DNA from: Bradyrhizobium niftali
Lineage (GTDB): Bacteria > Pseudomonadota > Alphaproteobacteria > Rhizobiales > Xanthobacteraceae
DNA: 64,000 nt
Direction of reading: 5' to 3'
Assembly (NCBI RefSeq): GCF_004571025.1
Contig: NZ_SPQT01000015.1
Span: forward strand, 88,501 to 152,500
Part shown: piece after piece, positions 18,380-27,086 of the stretch
How positions within the stretch are numbered: the first letter of the stretch is position 1
Layout of the letters: each line of letters begins with the position of its first letter
Program-made: the position numbers and the translations under genes
Notes under the pieces: generated by a model
Told to the model about the DNA's origin: nothing
Databases searched by the model: none
What the model saw: only the letters and a program-made list of their open reading frames with translations

Positions 18380-18871
18380 CTAGTTGGGCTTGGCGCCGGC
18401 GTTGCCGCTGGCATTGTTGCTCAGCGTACCGGCCTGGCTCATCGTGGTGTTGAAGAAATTGTCGCTGTCGCCCAGCGTCACGCGACGCTGGCAAATCGGC
18501 ATGCAGCTATAGGACTCGCGCTCGACCCCGCGATAGACAGTGACGAGCCGGTCGCTCGGACCTTCGACCTGGATCTGGCGATCGACCAGGATCTCGCCGC
18601 CCCTATCGAGCGCGATGAAATTGGTGGCGCCGTAGCCCTTGCCGGTCACGACGATCATGCCGCCGGGCTGGAGCGTGACGTCGGCGATGAGGGGATTGCC
18701 GACGACGATGGTCGCCACCTTACCGGGCAGCCGGACCAGCTTGGCCTGATCGACATTGACGGCGATGGTGTCGGCGGTGGATTCGGCAAGACCGGCAGCC
18801 GGCGATGCCAGCACCGCGGCCACAACCAGAAGACACACGCGCGCATGGCGACGCAGCAGTTCTTTACGCAT
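18380..18871 (-). CDS. Orphan pilus-assembly N-terminal (CpaC-like) domain protein
   Basis: A 163-residue exported protein. A signal peptide (LLVVAAVLASPAAGLAE) is followed by the domain found at the N-terminus of CpaC/RcpA secretins (VDQAKLVRLPGKVATIVVGNPLIADVTL, GKGYGATNFIALDRGGEIL). The secretin domain is absent. A CMPIC cysteine pair and an Asn/Ala/Gly-rich C-terminus follow. It lies just before the Tad locus but on the opposite strand. It may assist or modulate the CpaC channel in the periplasm; this is inferred from the shared domain. Confidence 0.8.
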   Translation of the reverse strand: MRKELLRRHARVCLLVVAAVLASPAAGLAESTADTIAVNVDQAKLVRLPGKVATIVVGNPLIADVTLQPGGMIVVTGKGYGATNFIALDRGGEILVDRQIQVEGPSDRLVTVYRGVERESYSCMPICQRRVTLGDSDNFFNTTMSQAGTLSNNASGNAGAKPN

Positions 18872-19027
18872 ACTCTTACTCCCGGGACGTCACAAACCGG
18901 CAGAAGCGATCAGATAACAGCGGAGCCGGTGCCCGACCGCGCTAACCTGCCCTCAATTCGTGAACGTTCCGCAAATTCGCCGACTATTGTTTGAACGGAC
19001 TGGCGCTTTGCGGCCTTCGCGGTCGTG

Positions 19028-19855
19028 CTAGCGGCGGAACGGATAGGCGAACTGGCCCGCGATCTCCTTGGGCATGGTCGCTTCGTCCTTGCCGTAATCC
19101 TGCGGCAGTTGCCCTTCCGGCATGCGGAAGGTGCCGAACAGCACGTCCCACAGAGGGAAGGTCCCGGCGAAATTGGTGTCGCCACCCTCCTCGAGCGAGG
19201 TGTGGTGCCAGCGGTGGAACACCGGCGTTGCCAGCACGTATTTGAACGGCCCGAAGGTCCAGTTCAGGTTGGCGTGCACGAAGGCCGAGTGGAAGGTCGT
19301 GAACGGGGCAAGCCAGACCATGACGTTCGGGGAGATGCCGGCCATCAGCAGCGCGACGTCGACCCCGATCGAACCGAGCATGAGATTGACGGGATGGAAG
19401 CGGGCCGCCGAAATCCAGCTTATCTCCTCCGAGGAGTGATGGATCGCGTGATACTTCCAGAACTCGCCGCCGTGGAACAACCGGTGCAGCCAGTACAGCA
19501 TGAAATCCGACAGGACCAGGAATAGAACAGCCTGGACCCAGAGCGGCAACAGCGCCAGCGGGCCGTGGCCATTGTCGTAGAAGGCGATGAGATCGTCGGC
19601 ATCGTGGATGTTGAAGAGGAGGCTCGCGCCGACGATCAAGAGCCCGATCCGCATTGTGCGGGCGAACACCGGAACGAAGAACCAGTAGCAGATGTCGGTC
19701 ACGATCTCCCGCTTGCGCCACCAGGGCGTGCCGGGATTGCAGGCCCAGAAATGCTCGAGCACGGTGAAGACGGCCGCGAGCGCGAGGGTGATGGGGACCA
19801 CCTTCGCGATGGTCTCGCCGAGCATCAGGGCGACTTGCATGGGCAGGCTCGACAT
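19028..19855 (-). CDS. Sterol desaturase/fatty-acid hydroxylase family membrane protein
   Basis: A 275-residue integral membrane di-iron enzyme. The histidine clusters HRLFH, HAIHHSS and HRWHHT, spaced as in this superfamily, coordinate the metals, and four or five hydrophobic helices surround them. Members hydroxylate or desaturate lipids such as sterols, hopanoids or ornithine lipids; which one is acted on here cannot be told. It lies between two pilus-related genes, transcribed away from the pilin, with no evident functional tie. Confidence 0.85.
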   Translation of the reverse strand: MSSLPMQVALMLGETIAKVVPITLALAAVFTVLEHFWACNPGTPWWRKREIVTDICYWFFVPVFARTMRIGLLIVGASLLFNIHDADDLIAFYDNGHGPLALLPLWVQAVLFLVLSDFMLYWLHRLFHGGEFWKYHAIHHSSEEISWISAARFHPVNLMLGSIGVDVALLMAGISPNVMVWLAPFTTFHSAFVHANLNWTFGPFKYVLATPVFHRWHHTSLEEGGDTNFAGTFPLWDVLFGTFRMPEGQLPQDYGKDEATMPKEIAGQFAYPFRR

Positions 19856-20123
19856 CGTCGCCTCTCTTCCGAATTGCTGGTCCTCCTACGCCTACTCCGC
19901 GAAATTTAAAGGAGGATGAAGCCGGCGGCGCACTTGCGCCACATTCGGAACCGGAGCGAATTCCAGCCGGCGTCTTAAGGTGAAATTCACTCTGGGTAAA
20001 AGCATCGCGCAGGGATCGGGTTTGCACGATCGAATTAACTTCACCGAAAGAGCTCGGCTTTCATGGTTATCGCGTCAAAGACAGCGCCGAACGAGGCGAT
20101 CCAACCCCAGATGGAGTTTGTTC

Positions 20124-20288
20124 ATGAAGAACCTGATTGCGCGTTTCGCCAAGGATGAATCCGGCGCCACCGCCATCGAATACGGCCTGATCGCCGCCGG
20201 CATCGCGCTGGCCATCATCACCGTCGTCAACAACCTCGGCACCACGCTGAACACCAAGTTCACCTCGATCAGCACGTCGCTGAAGTAA
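20124..20288 (+). CDS. flp: Flp-type type IVb pilin
   Basis: A 54-residue prepilin forming the Tad pilus fibre. A short basic leader (MKNLIARFAKDESG) precedes the cleavage site and the ATAIEYGLIAAGIALAI hydrophobic segment; cleavage is expected after the Gly at position 14, with Glu and Tyr just inside as in Flp pilins. ATG 20124 has GGAG 7 nt upstream, so the longer frame is not used. A terminator follows, allowing separate high expression from the downstream assembly genes. Confidence 0.92.
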   Translation: MKNLIARFAKDESGATAIEYGLIAAGIALAIITVVNNLGTTLNTKFTSISTSLK

Positions 20289-20311
20289 GCGAGCGACAAG
20301 CGACGGCAAAC

Positions 20312-20339
20312 GCCCCGGATCTCCGGGGCCTTTGTTTTT
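20312..20339 (+). terminator. Rho-independent terminator after the pilin gene
   Basis: GC-rich inverted repeat GCCCCGGA / TCCGGGGC (20312-20329) followed by CTTTGTTTTT, 23 bp after the pilin stop. Confidence 0.85.
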
Positions 20340-20358
20340 CCGAGTACGGCGAGTTCCA

Positions 20359-20505
20359 GTGGCGTTGCGCAAGTACAGAACCGATGCCGCGGTTGCGGCG
20401 GGCGAGGCGGAGGCGGCGCAGACCGGCTCGCCGACCTACTGGGTCTGCCTTGCACTGCTGCTTGCGACGCTCGCACTCGCCGCACGCATTGCCAGCCTCT
20501 GGTGA
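20359..20505 (+). CDS. Small single-helix membrane protein (hypothetical)
   Basis: A 48-codon open frame starting at GTG 20359 and ending TGA 20503-20505. The first half is polar and Ala/Glu-rich. The second half, YWVCLALLLATLALAARIA, is a clear transmembrane helix. It lies between the pilin terminator and cpaA, in the same direction. Short membrane proteins occur in other Tad loci, but I do not recognise this one, and no strong Shine-Dalgarno is visible (GAGTTCCA precedes). Confidence 0.45.
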   Translation: MALRKYRTDAAVAAGEAEAAQTGSPTYWVCLALLLATLALAARIASLW

Positions 20506-20624
20506 GCCCGCCTCTCGCGGGCCCGCCTGTCAAAGCCGCCGCCGTTGTCGGTTTGTTTAGCACTGCCGGCTAGCATCGGGCGACGCCAGATCTCGCGACG
20601 AACCCCGGCCTCAAGACGCAGCCC

Positions 20625-21149
20625 ATGACCCTCGACCTTGCGCGCCTTCTGCTCTTCCCGGCCTTGATGGCGTTCGCCGCCGCGAGCGATCTCTTCACGA
20701 TGACCATCTCGAACCGCGTCTCGCTGGCGCTGGTCGCGGGCTTCTTCGCGCTCGCACTCGCCGGTGGCATGGCACCTTACGAGGTGCTCGGTCATGTCGG
20801 CGCCGGCGCGCTTGTCCTGGTCGGCGCCTTCACTTGTTTTGCGATGGGCTGGGTCGGCGGTGGCGACGCCAAGGTCGCGGCCTCCGTCGCGCTCTGGTTC
20901 GGCTTCGCACAGCTGATGAACTTCCTGCTCTACGCCTCGCTGTTCGGCGGCGCGCTGACGCTGCTCCTGCTCCAGTTCCGGCAATGGCCGCTGCCCTACG
21001 GCCTCGCGGGCCAGGCCTGGCTCGCACGACTGCACGCCAAGGAGAGCGGCATTCCCTACGGCATCGCGCTCGCACTGAGCGCGCTGATGGTCTACCCGGA
21101 GACCGAATGGGTGAAGGCGATCGACCTCGCTCATCTCGCACTGCGCTGA
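20625..21149 (+). CDS. cpaA: Prepilin peptidase CpaA (TadV)
   Basis: A 174-residue inner-membrane aspartyl protease (A24 family) that removes the pilin leader. The two catalytic aspartates lie in AASDLFTMTISN (Asp22) and GWVGGGDAK (around Asp81). It has about five or six hydrophobic segments and no methyltransferase domain, as is normal for CpaA. It follows the pilin on the same strand. Confidence 0.92.
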   Translation: MTLDLARLLLFPALMAFAAASDLFTMTISNRVSLALVAGFFALALAGGMAPYEVLGHVGAGALVLVGAFTCFAMGWVGGGDAKVAASVALWFGFAQLMNFLLYASLFGGALTLLLLQFRQWPLPYGLAGQAWLARLHAKESGIPYGIALALSALMVYPETEWVKAIDLAHLALR

Positions 21150-21277
21150 ACGTTCCGGGTAAACCCGGCGTTAAGCCGATTTAGATACGCCTCATTAACC
21201 ATGCTTTGACGAATAGCTGGTCAACTGCCGATTACGGCGGCGGCTGCGTCGCGGCGTTAGTTTGGAAAGTGAAGCGT

Positions 21278-22078
21278 ATGAATAGGGCACGCATTGTCGT
21301 CCTGACGGTCGCCATCTGCGCCGGCGGTGTCGCCGCGTACCTGGCGAGCGGCTCGGACAATTCTGCGCCGCCTCCGGCGGCTCCGGTCGCGCAGCTTCCA
21401 ACTGTCGACGTGCTGGTGGCCAAGAACGACATCGGCCTCGGCCAGACCGTAAAACCGGAAGACGTGCAATGGCAGACCTGGCCGGCAGCGACCGCCAGCA
21501 CCACCTTCATCCGCCGCAACGAGCGCCCCGAGGGCGTGACCCAGGTGACCGGTTCGATCGCGCGCGCCCCCTTCATCCAGGGTGAGCCGATCCGCGACCA
21601 GAAACTGGTCAAGGCCGAAGGCTCCGGCTTCATGGCGGCAATCCTGCCCACCGGCATGCGCGCGATCTCGACCGAGATATCGCCCGAGACCGGCGCAGGC
21701 GGCTTCATCCTGCCCAACGACCGCGTCGACGTGCTTCTGACGCGCCGCCTCAAGAACCCGGACCCGAACAGCGGCGCCCCTGATATCGTCACGTCCGAGA
21801 TCATCCTGGCCAACATCCGCGTCCTGGCCATCGACCAGGCACCGAAGGAGAAGGACGGCCAGAATACGGTGGTCGGCAAGACCGTCACCCTCGAGCTCAA
21901 TCCCGCGCAGACGGCGACGCTTTCTGCCGCCCGCCAGAGCGGCACTCTGTCGCTGGCGCTGCGCAGCATCGTCGACGTCAAGATGAGCGAGATCACGCTC
22001 GATGATTCCGCACAGAAGCGCGATGGCGTTTCGATCATTCGCTACGGTATCCCAAGCTCGACGGCGAAGGCACGATGA
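21278..22078 (+). CDS. cpaB: Flp pilus assembly protein CpaB (RcpC)
   Basis: A 266-residue periplasmic protein with an N-terminal membrane anchor (ARIVVLTVAICAGGVAAYLA), a SAF domain (VDVLVAKNDIGLGQTVKPEDVQW) and the RcpC/CpaB region. It is thought to stabilise the secretin or contact peptidoglycan. ATG 21278 is preferred over the earlier frame start because it gives the usual signal-anchor. It overlaps cpaC by 4 nt (ATGA). Confidence 0.92.
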   Translation: MNRARIVVLTVAICAGGVAAYLASGSDNSAPPPAAPVAQLPTVDVLVAKNDIGLGQTVKPEDVQWQTWPAATASTTFIRRNERPEGVTQVTGSIARAPFIQGEPIRDQKLVKAEGSGFMAAILPTGMRAISTEISPETGAGGFILPNDRVDVLLTRRLKNPDPNSGAPDIVTSEIILANIRVLAIDQAPKEKDGQNTVVGKTVTLELNPAQTATLSAARQSGTLSLALRSIVDVKMSEITLDDSAQKRDGVSIIRYGIPSSTAKAR

Positions 22079-23565
22079 GGGCAGTCGATATGAAATGCAG
22101 GGCAGATTTGGCGACGATGCGAACCTCAATGGTCCGCGCCCTGTCGTTTTCGGCCGCTCTCGCGCTGGTGCTCAATCCGGCGCTGAGCCCCGTGGTCGCC
22201 GCCGACTACCGCCCCGTGGCGCCGGTCGCGGCCGACGGCCAGATGAACGCGCGCTTCCTCTCCCTCGGCGTCGGCAAGTCCATCGTGATCGACCTCCCGC
22301 GCGACATCAAGGATGTGCTGGTCGCCGATCCCAAGATCGCCAATGCGGTGGTCCGCTCGTCGCAGCGCGCCTACATCATCGGCGCCACGGTCGGCCAGAC
22401 CAACATCGTGTTCTTCGATTCCGCCGGCCAGCAGATCGCGGCCTATGACATCGCGGTCAAGCGCGACCTCAACGGCGTGCGGGCGGCGCTGAAGCAAATC
22501 CTGCCCAATTCCGACATCCAGATCGACGGCCTCGGCGAAGGCGTCGTGCTGACCGGCACGGCCGCGAACCCGATGGAAGCGCAGCAGGCCAACGATCTCG
22601 CCGCGCGCCTCGCCGGCGGCGCCGACAAGGTGGTGAACTCGATCGTGGTCCGCGGCCGCGACCAGGTCATGCTCAAGGTGACGGTCGCCGAAGTCGCGCG
22701 CAACATCGTCAAGCAGCTCGGCATCGACCTCACCGCCAACCTGAACTACGGCACGTCCGTGGTGAGCTTCACCAACTCCAACCCGTTCACCGCTCTTGGC
22801 AAGAATCTGGTAGACGGCAACAGCCTGACCACGAAGTTCGGCGCGACGCCGTCGGTGCAGGCCACCCTGCGCGCGATGGAGACCGCCGGCGTGATCCGGA
22901 CGCTGGCCGAGCCGAACCTGACCGCGATCTCCGGCGAGTCGGCGACCTTCATCGCCGGCGGCGAATTCCCGGTACCGGCGGGCTACGCGTGCGATCCCAC
23001 GACGCATGTCTGTACCACCCAGATCAGCTTCAAGAAGTTCGGCATCTCGCTCAACTTCACGCCCGTGGTGCTGACCGAGGGCAAGATCAGCCTGCGGGTG
23101 ATGACCGAGGTTTCGGAACTGTCGAACGAGAATGCGATCACGCTGTCGCAGGCCGTGACCTTGTCGACGGTGAACTCGCTCACCGTGCCTTCGATCAAGA
23201 CCCGCCGGGCGGAGACGTCGCTGGAGATTCCCTCCGGCGGTGCGATGGCGATGGCCGGCCTGATCCAGCAGCAGACCAAGCAGGCGGTCAGCGGGCTGCC
23301 GGGCATGATGCAGCTGCCGATCCTCGGCGCGCTGTTCCGCAGCCGCGACTTCGTCAACAACGCAACTGAGCTGGTCGTGATCGTGACGCCTTATATCGTT
23401 CGCGCAGTGGCGCAGAAGGACCTGTCGCGGCCGGATGACGGCTTCTCCGCGCCTGCCGATCCGCAGGTCGAGCTGCTCGGCAACATCAACCGCATCTACG
23501 GCGTGCCTGGCCGGACCGAACCGGCCCGGAACTACCGCGGCACCTACGGCTTCATCACCGACTAA
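22075..23565 (+). CDS. cpaC: Tad pilus secretin CpaC (RcpA)
   Basis: A 496-residue outer-membrane secretin. A signal peptide (ALSFSAALALVLNPALSPVVAA) precedes the pilus-assembly N-domain (VGKSIVIDLPRDIKDVLVADPKIANAVV), a BON-like domain (around 115-180), and the secretin core with AEPNLTAISGESATFIAGGEFPVP and the terminal ATELVVIVTPYIV. ATG 22075 overlaps the cpaB stop; internal ATGs at codons 15 and 19 are alternatives that would shorten the signal peptide region. Confidence 0.94.
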   Translation: MRAVDMKCRADLATMRTSMVRALSFSAALALVLNPALSPVVAADYRPVAPVAADGQMNARFLSLGVGKSIVIDLPRDIKDVLVADPKIANAVVRSSQRAYIIGATVGQTNIVFFDSAGQQIAAYDIAVKRDLNGVRAALKQILPNSDIQIDGLGEGVVLTGTAANPMEAQQANDLAARLAGGADKVVNSIVVRGRDQVMLKVTVAEVARNIVKQLGIDLTANLNYGTSVVSFTNSNPFTALGKNLVDGNSLTTKFGATPSVQATLRAMETAGVIRTLAEPNLTAISGESATFIAGGEFPVPAGYACDPTTHVCTTQISFKKFGISLNFTPVVLTEGKISLRVMTEVSELSNENAITLSQAVTLSTVNSLTVPSIKTRRAETSLEIPSGGAMAMAGLIQQQTKQAVSGLPGMMQLPILGALFRSRDFVNNATELVVIVTPYIVRAVAQKDLSRPDDGFSAPADPQVELLGNINRIYGVPGRTEPARNYRGTYGFITD

Positions 23566-23585
23566 AGCGGAACGGGGACTTCGTT

Positions 23586-24320
23586 ATGACCACAAGACCA
23601 CCCCAGATTCGCAGAGGCGCCATCGGCGTCGGTGGCGCGCTCGTCGGCATTGCGCTTGCGCTCGGCGGCTGCCAGCACGACGAAGCGGTCACCGCCTCCA
23701 TTCCCGACAGCTACAAGCAGCGTCATCCGATCGCGATCGAGGAGCAGAACCGCTCGATCGTCGTCTTCGTCGGCCACGCTCGCGGCGGGTTGACCGCGGC
23801 CCAGCGCGCCGACGTGATGGGTCTGGCATCGGCCTGGCTGCATGAAGGCACCGGCGCCATCCATATCGACGTGCCGTCCGGGACGCCCAACGCGCGTCCG
23901 GTCGCGGAGTCGATGCGTGAGATCCAGGCGATGCTGGCGGCGGCGGGCGTTCCGCCACGCGGTATCATCGCCCGCCCCTACCAGCCGGAAGACAAGCGCT
24001 TCCTGCCGCCGATCCGGTTGACCTATTCCAAGATCGCCGCGGTCGCGGGCCCCTGCGGGCTGTGGCCGGAGGACATCGGCCCCTCGATCAAGAACAGGAG
24101 CTGGTTCGAGAACAAGGAATACTACAATTACGGTTGCGCCTATCAGCGCAACCTCGCAGCCATGGTCGACAATCCGTCGGACCTCGAGCAGCCCCGGCCG
24201 GAGACTCCCTCCTATACGATACGGCGCACCGCTGCGTTCGAGAAGTATCGCAAGGGTGTACCGACGGCGGTCGCCTATCCTGAGGCCGACAAGGCCAAAC
24301 TCAGCGACACCGGCAGATGA
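23586..24320 (+). CDS. cpaD: Tad pilus lipoprotein CpaD
   Basis: A 244-residue outer-membrane lipoprotein partner of the secretin. The lipobox LALGGC puts the lipidated Cys near residue 29. The CpaD domain contains YKQRHPIAI, a region with GVPPRGI, and the PCGLWPEDIGPSIKNRSWFENKEYYNYGCAYQRNLAAMVDNP block. It follows cpaC by 20 bp and overlaps cpaE (ATGA). Confidence 0.92.
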   Translation: MTTRPPQIRRGAIGVGGALVGIALALGGCQHDEAVTASIPDSYKQRHPIAIEEQNRSIVVFVGHARGGLTAAQRADVMGLASAWLHEGTGAIHIDVPSGTPNARPVAESMREIQAMLAAAGVPPRGIIARPYQPEDKRFLPPIRLTYSKIAAVAGPCGLWPEDIGPSIKNRSWFENKEYYNYGCAYQRNLAAMVDNPSDLEQPRPETPSYTIRRTAAFEKYRKGVPTAVAYPEADKAKLSDTGR

Positions 24321-25585
24321 TCAGCTACGCCAGGCAAACACACGAAGAGCAGCCGGAAGCAGCTTCGCCACCGGTCGAGGAGCATATTGCGCCTGCGCCG
24401 CGCGTCTCGGTCCAGGCCTTCTGCGAGACCGTGGAAACTGCTGCCGCGGTACAATCGGCCGGCGAGGATCGACGTCTCGGCAAGGCCCACCTGAAGATCC
24501 AGATGGGCGGCATGGCGGCTGCGGTCGAAGCCTACCGCTCGGCGCCCACGCCGAACGTGATCGTGCTCGAGAGCGACGGGCGCAACGACCTCCTGGGCGG
24601 GCTCGACCAGCTCGCCACCGTCTGCGACGCCGGCACCCGTGTGGTCGTGATCGGCCGCATCAACGACGTCACGCTGTATCGCGAGCTGGTGCGCCGCGGC
24701 GTCAGCGACTACGTGCTCGCGCCGGTTGGCGCGATCGACGTCGTGCGCTCGATCTGCAACCTGTTCTCCGCGCCGGAAGCCAAGGCGGTCGGCCGCATCA
24801 TCGCCGTGGTCGGCGCCAAGGGCGGCGTCGGCGCGTCCACGATCTCCCATAACGTCGCCTGGGCGATCGCGCGCGACCTTGCGATGGACGCGGTCGTCGC
24901 CGATCTCGACCTCGCCTTCGGCACCGCCGGGCTCGACTACAACCAGGACCCACCGCAGGGCATTGCGGACGCCGTGTTCTCGCCCGATCGCGTCGATACC
25001 GCCTTCATCGACCGCCTGCTGTCGAAATGCACCGACCACCTAAGCCTGCTGGCGGCGCCGGCGACGCTCGACCGGGTCTATGATTTCGGCACCGATGCCT
25101 TCGATGCCGTATTCGACACGCTGCGCTCCACCATGCCTTGCATCGTGCTCGACATCCCGCACCAATGGTCGGGCTGGACCAAGCGCGCTCTGATCGGGGC
25201 CGACGACATCCTGATCGTGGCGGCGCCCGATCTCGCCAATCTGCGCAATGCCAAGAACCTGTTCGACCTGTTGAAGGCAGCGCGCCCCAACGACCGGCCG
25301 CCGCTCTACTGCCTGAACCAGGTCGGAGTGCCGAAACGTCCCGAAATCGCCGCTGCGGAGTTCGCCAAGGCGATCGAGAGCCAGCCGGTCGTCTCGATCC
25401 CGTTCGAGCCGCAGATCTTCGGCTCGGCAGCCAACAACGGCCAGATGATCGCGGAGATCTCCGCCAACCACAAGTCGATCGAGATGTTCCTCCAGATCGC
25501 CCAGCGCCTGACCGGCCGCAGCGAAACGAAGAAACAAAAGTCGTCCCTGCTTTCACCCCTGATTGAGAAGTTGCGGGGAAAATAA
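24317..25585 (+). CDS. cpaE: Pilus localisation ATPase CpaE (TadZ)
   Basis: A 422-residue MinD/ParA-like protein that places the Tad machine in the cell. Residues about 80-160 form an atypical receiver-like domain. The deviant Walker A VVGAKGGVGAST is near residue 170, followed by VVADLDLAFGTAGLD. The start overlaps the cpaD stop as ATGA. The C-terminus ends in a basic LLSPLIEKLRGK segment. Confidence 0.93.
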   Translation: MISYARQTHEEQPEAASPPVEEHIAPAPRVSVQAFCETVETAAAVQSAGEDRRLGKAHLKIQMGGMAAAVEAYRSAPTPNVIVLESDGRNDLLGGLDQLATVCDAGTRVVVIGRINDVTLYRELVRRGVSDYVLAPVGAIDVVRSICNLFSAPEAKAVGRIIAVVGAKGGVGASTISHNVAWAIARDLAMDAVVADLDLAFGTAGLDYNQDPPQGIADAVFSPDRVDTAFIDRLLSKCTDHLSLLAAPATLDRVYDFGTDAFDAVFDTLRSTMPCIVLDIPHQWSGWTKRALIGADDILIVAAPDLANLRNAKNLFDLLKAARPNDRPPLYCLNQVGVPKRPEIAAAEFAKAIESQPVVSIPFEPQIFGSAANNGQMIAEISANHKSIEMFLQIAQRLTGRSETKKQKSSLLSPLIEKLRGK

Positions 25586-25606
25586 GCCGCCGCATGGAGT
25601 CGTTAA

Positions 25607-27070
25607 GTGTTTGGTAAGCGTAGCGGAACAGACACCGACCTTCGGGCCCCAAAGCCCGGCGCCGTGTCGCCAGAGCCTGCCCCGGCTCCGGCGCCGACGG
25701 TGTCGCGCGCGCCGCCCCCGCCGGTCGTCGCCTCGCCGCCGCTTGCCCCGGCGAGGCCTGCGCCGGCGATGGAAACCCGCCGTTCGGACAATTACTACGA
25801 GGTCAAGGCGACCATCTTCGGCGCGCTGATCGAGGCCATCGACCTCGCCCAGCTCGCCAAGCTCGACTCGGAGTCGGCCCGCGAGGAAATCCGCGACATC
25901 GTCAACGAGATCATCGCGATCAAGAACATCGTGATGTCGATCGCCGAGCAGGAAGAGCTGCTCGACGACATCTGCAACGACGTTCTGGGCTACGGTCCGC
26001 TCGAGCCGCTGCTGTCGCGCGACGACATCGCGGACATCATGGTCAACGGCGCCAACACCGTCTACATCGAAGTCGCTGGCAAGATCCAGCGCACGGGCAT
26101 CCGCTTCCGTGACAACCAGCAGCTCCTCAACATCTGTCAGCGCATCGTCAGCCAGGTCGGCCGGCGTGTCGACGAATCCTCGCCGATCTGCGACGCGCGT
26201 CTAGCCGACGGCTCCCGCGTCAACGCCATCGTGCCGCCGCTGTCGATCGACGGGCCCACACTCACCATCCGCAAATTCAAGAAGGACAAGCTGACGCTGG
26301 ATCAGCTCGTCAAGTTCGGCGCAATCTCGCCGGAGGGTGCGGAAATCCTCCAGATCATCGGCCGCGTCCGCTGCAACGTGCTGATCTCCGGCGGCACCGG
26401 CTCGGGCAAGACCACTCTGCTCAACTGTCTGACCAATTATATCGAGCACGACGAGCGCGTCATCACATGCGAGGACGCGGCCGAGCTCCAGCTCCAGCAG
26501 CCCCATGTGGTGCGGCTGGAAACCCGCCCGCCCAACATCGAAGGCGAAGGCCAGGTCACCATGCGCGAGCTGGTGCGCAATTGCCTGCGTATGCGCCCCG
26601 AACGCATCATCGTCGGCGAAGTCCGCGGCCCCGAGGCGTTCGACCTGCTTCAGGCCATGAACACCGGCCACGACGGCTCGATGGGCACGTTGCACGCCAA
26701 CAACCCGCGCGAGGCGCTGTCGCGCTGCGAATCCATGATCACGATGGGCGGCTTCTCGCTGCCGTCGCGGACCATCCGCGAGATGATCTGCGCCTCGATC
26801 GACGTCATCGTCCAGGCCGCGCGCCTGCGCGACGGTTCGCGCCGCATCACCCACATCACCGAGGTGATGGGCATGGAAGGCGACACCATCATCACCCAGG
26901 ACATCTTCCTCTACGACATGGTCGGCGAGGACGCCAACGGCAAGATCATCGGGCGGCATCGCTCGACCGGCATCGGCCGTCCGAAGTTCTGGGAACGCGC
27001 TCGCTATTACGGCGAGGAGAAGCGCCTTGGCGCCGCGCTCGACGCGGCCGAAGTGGCGCAGCAGACGTGA
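25607..27070 (+). CDS. cpaF: Tad pilus secretion ATPase CpaF (TadA)
   Basis: A 487-residue hexameric type II/IV secretion ATPase that drives pilus assembly. A Pro/Ala-rich leader (residues 1-60) precedes an N-terminal domain with GYGPLEPLLSRDDIADIMVNG, Walker A SGGTGSGKTT, an Asp-box (ERVITCEDAAELQL), Walker B RMRPERIIVGEVRG and the His-box TGHDGSMGTLHAN. The start is GTG 25607 with GGAG 8 nt upstream. tadB follows 16 bp after the stop. Confidence 0.95.
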   Translation: MFGKRSGTDTDLRAPKPGAVSPEPAPAPAPTVSRAPPPPVVASPPLAPARPAPAMETRRSDNYYEVKATIFGALIEAIDLAQLAKLDSESAREEIRDIVNEIIAIKNIVMSIAEQEELLDDICNDVLGYGPLEPLLSRDDIADIMVNGANTVYIEVAGKIQRTGIRFRDNQQLLNICQRIVSQVGRRVDESSPICDARLADGSRVNAIVPPLSIDGPTLTIRKFKKDKLTLDQLVKFGAISPEGAEILQIIGRVRCNVLISGGTGSGKTTLLNCLTNYIEHDERVITCEDAAELQLQQPHVVRLETRPPNIEGEGQVTMRELVRNCLRMRPERIIVGEVRGPEAFDLLQAMNTGHDGSMGTLHANNPREALSRCESMITMGGFSLPSRTIREMICASIDVIVQAARLRDGSRRITHITEVMGMEGDTIITQDIFLYDMVGEDANGKIIGRHRSTGIGRPKFWERARYYGEEKRLGAALDAAEVAQQT

Positions 27071-27086
27071 GCAGGTCAGCGCCGCC

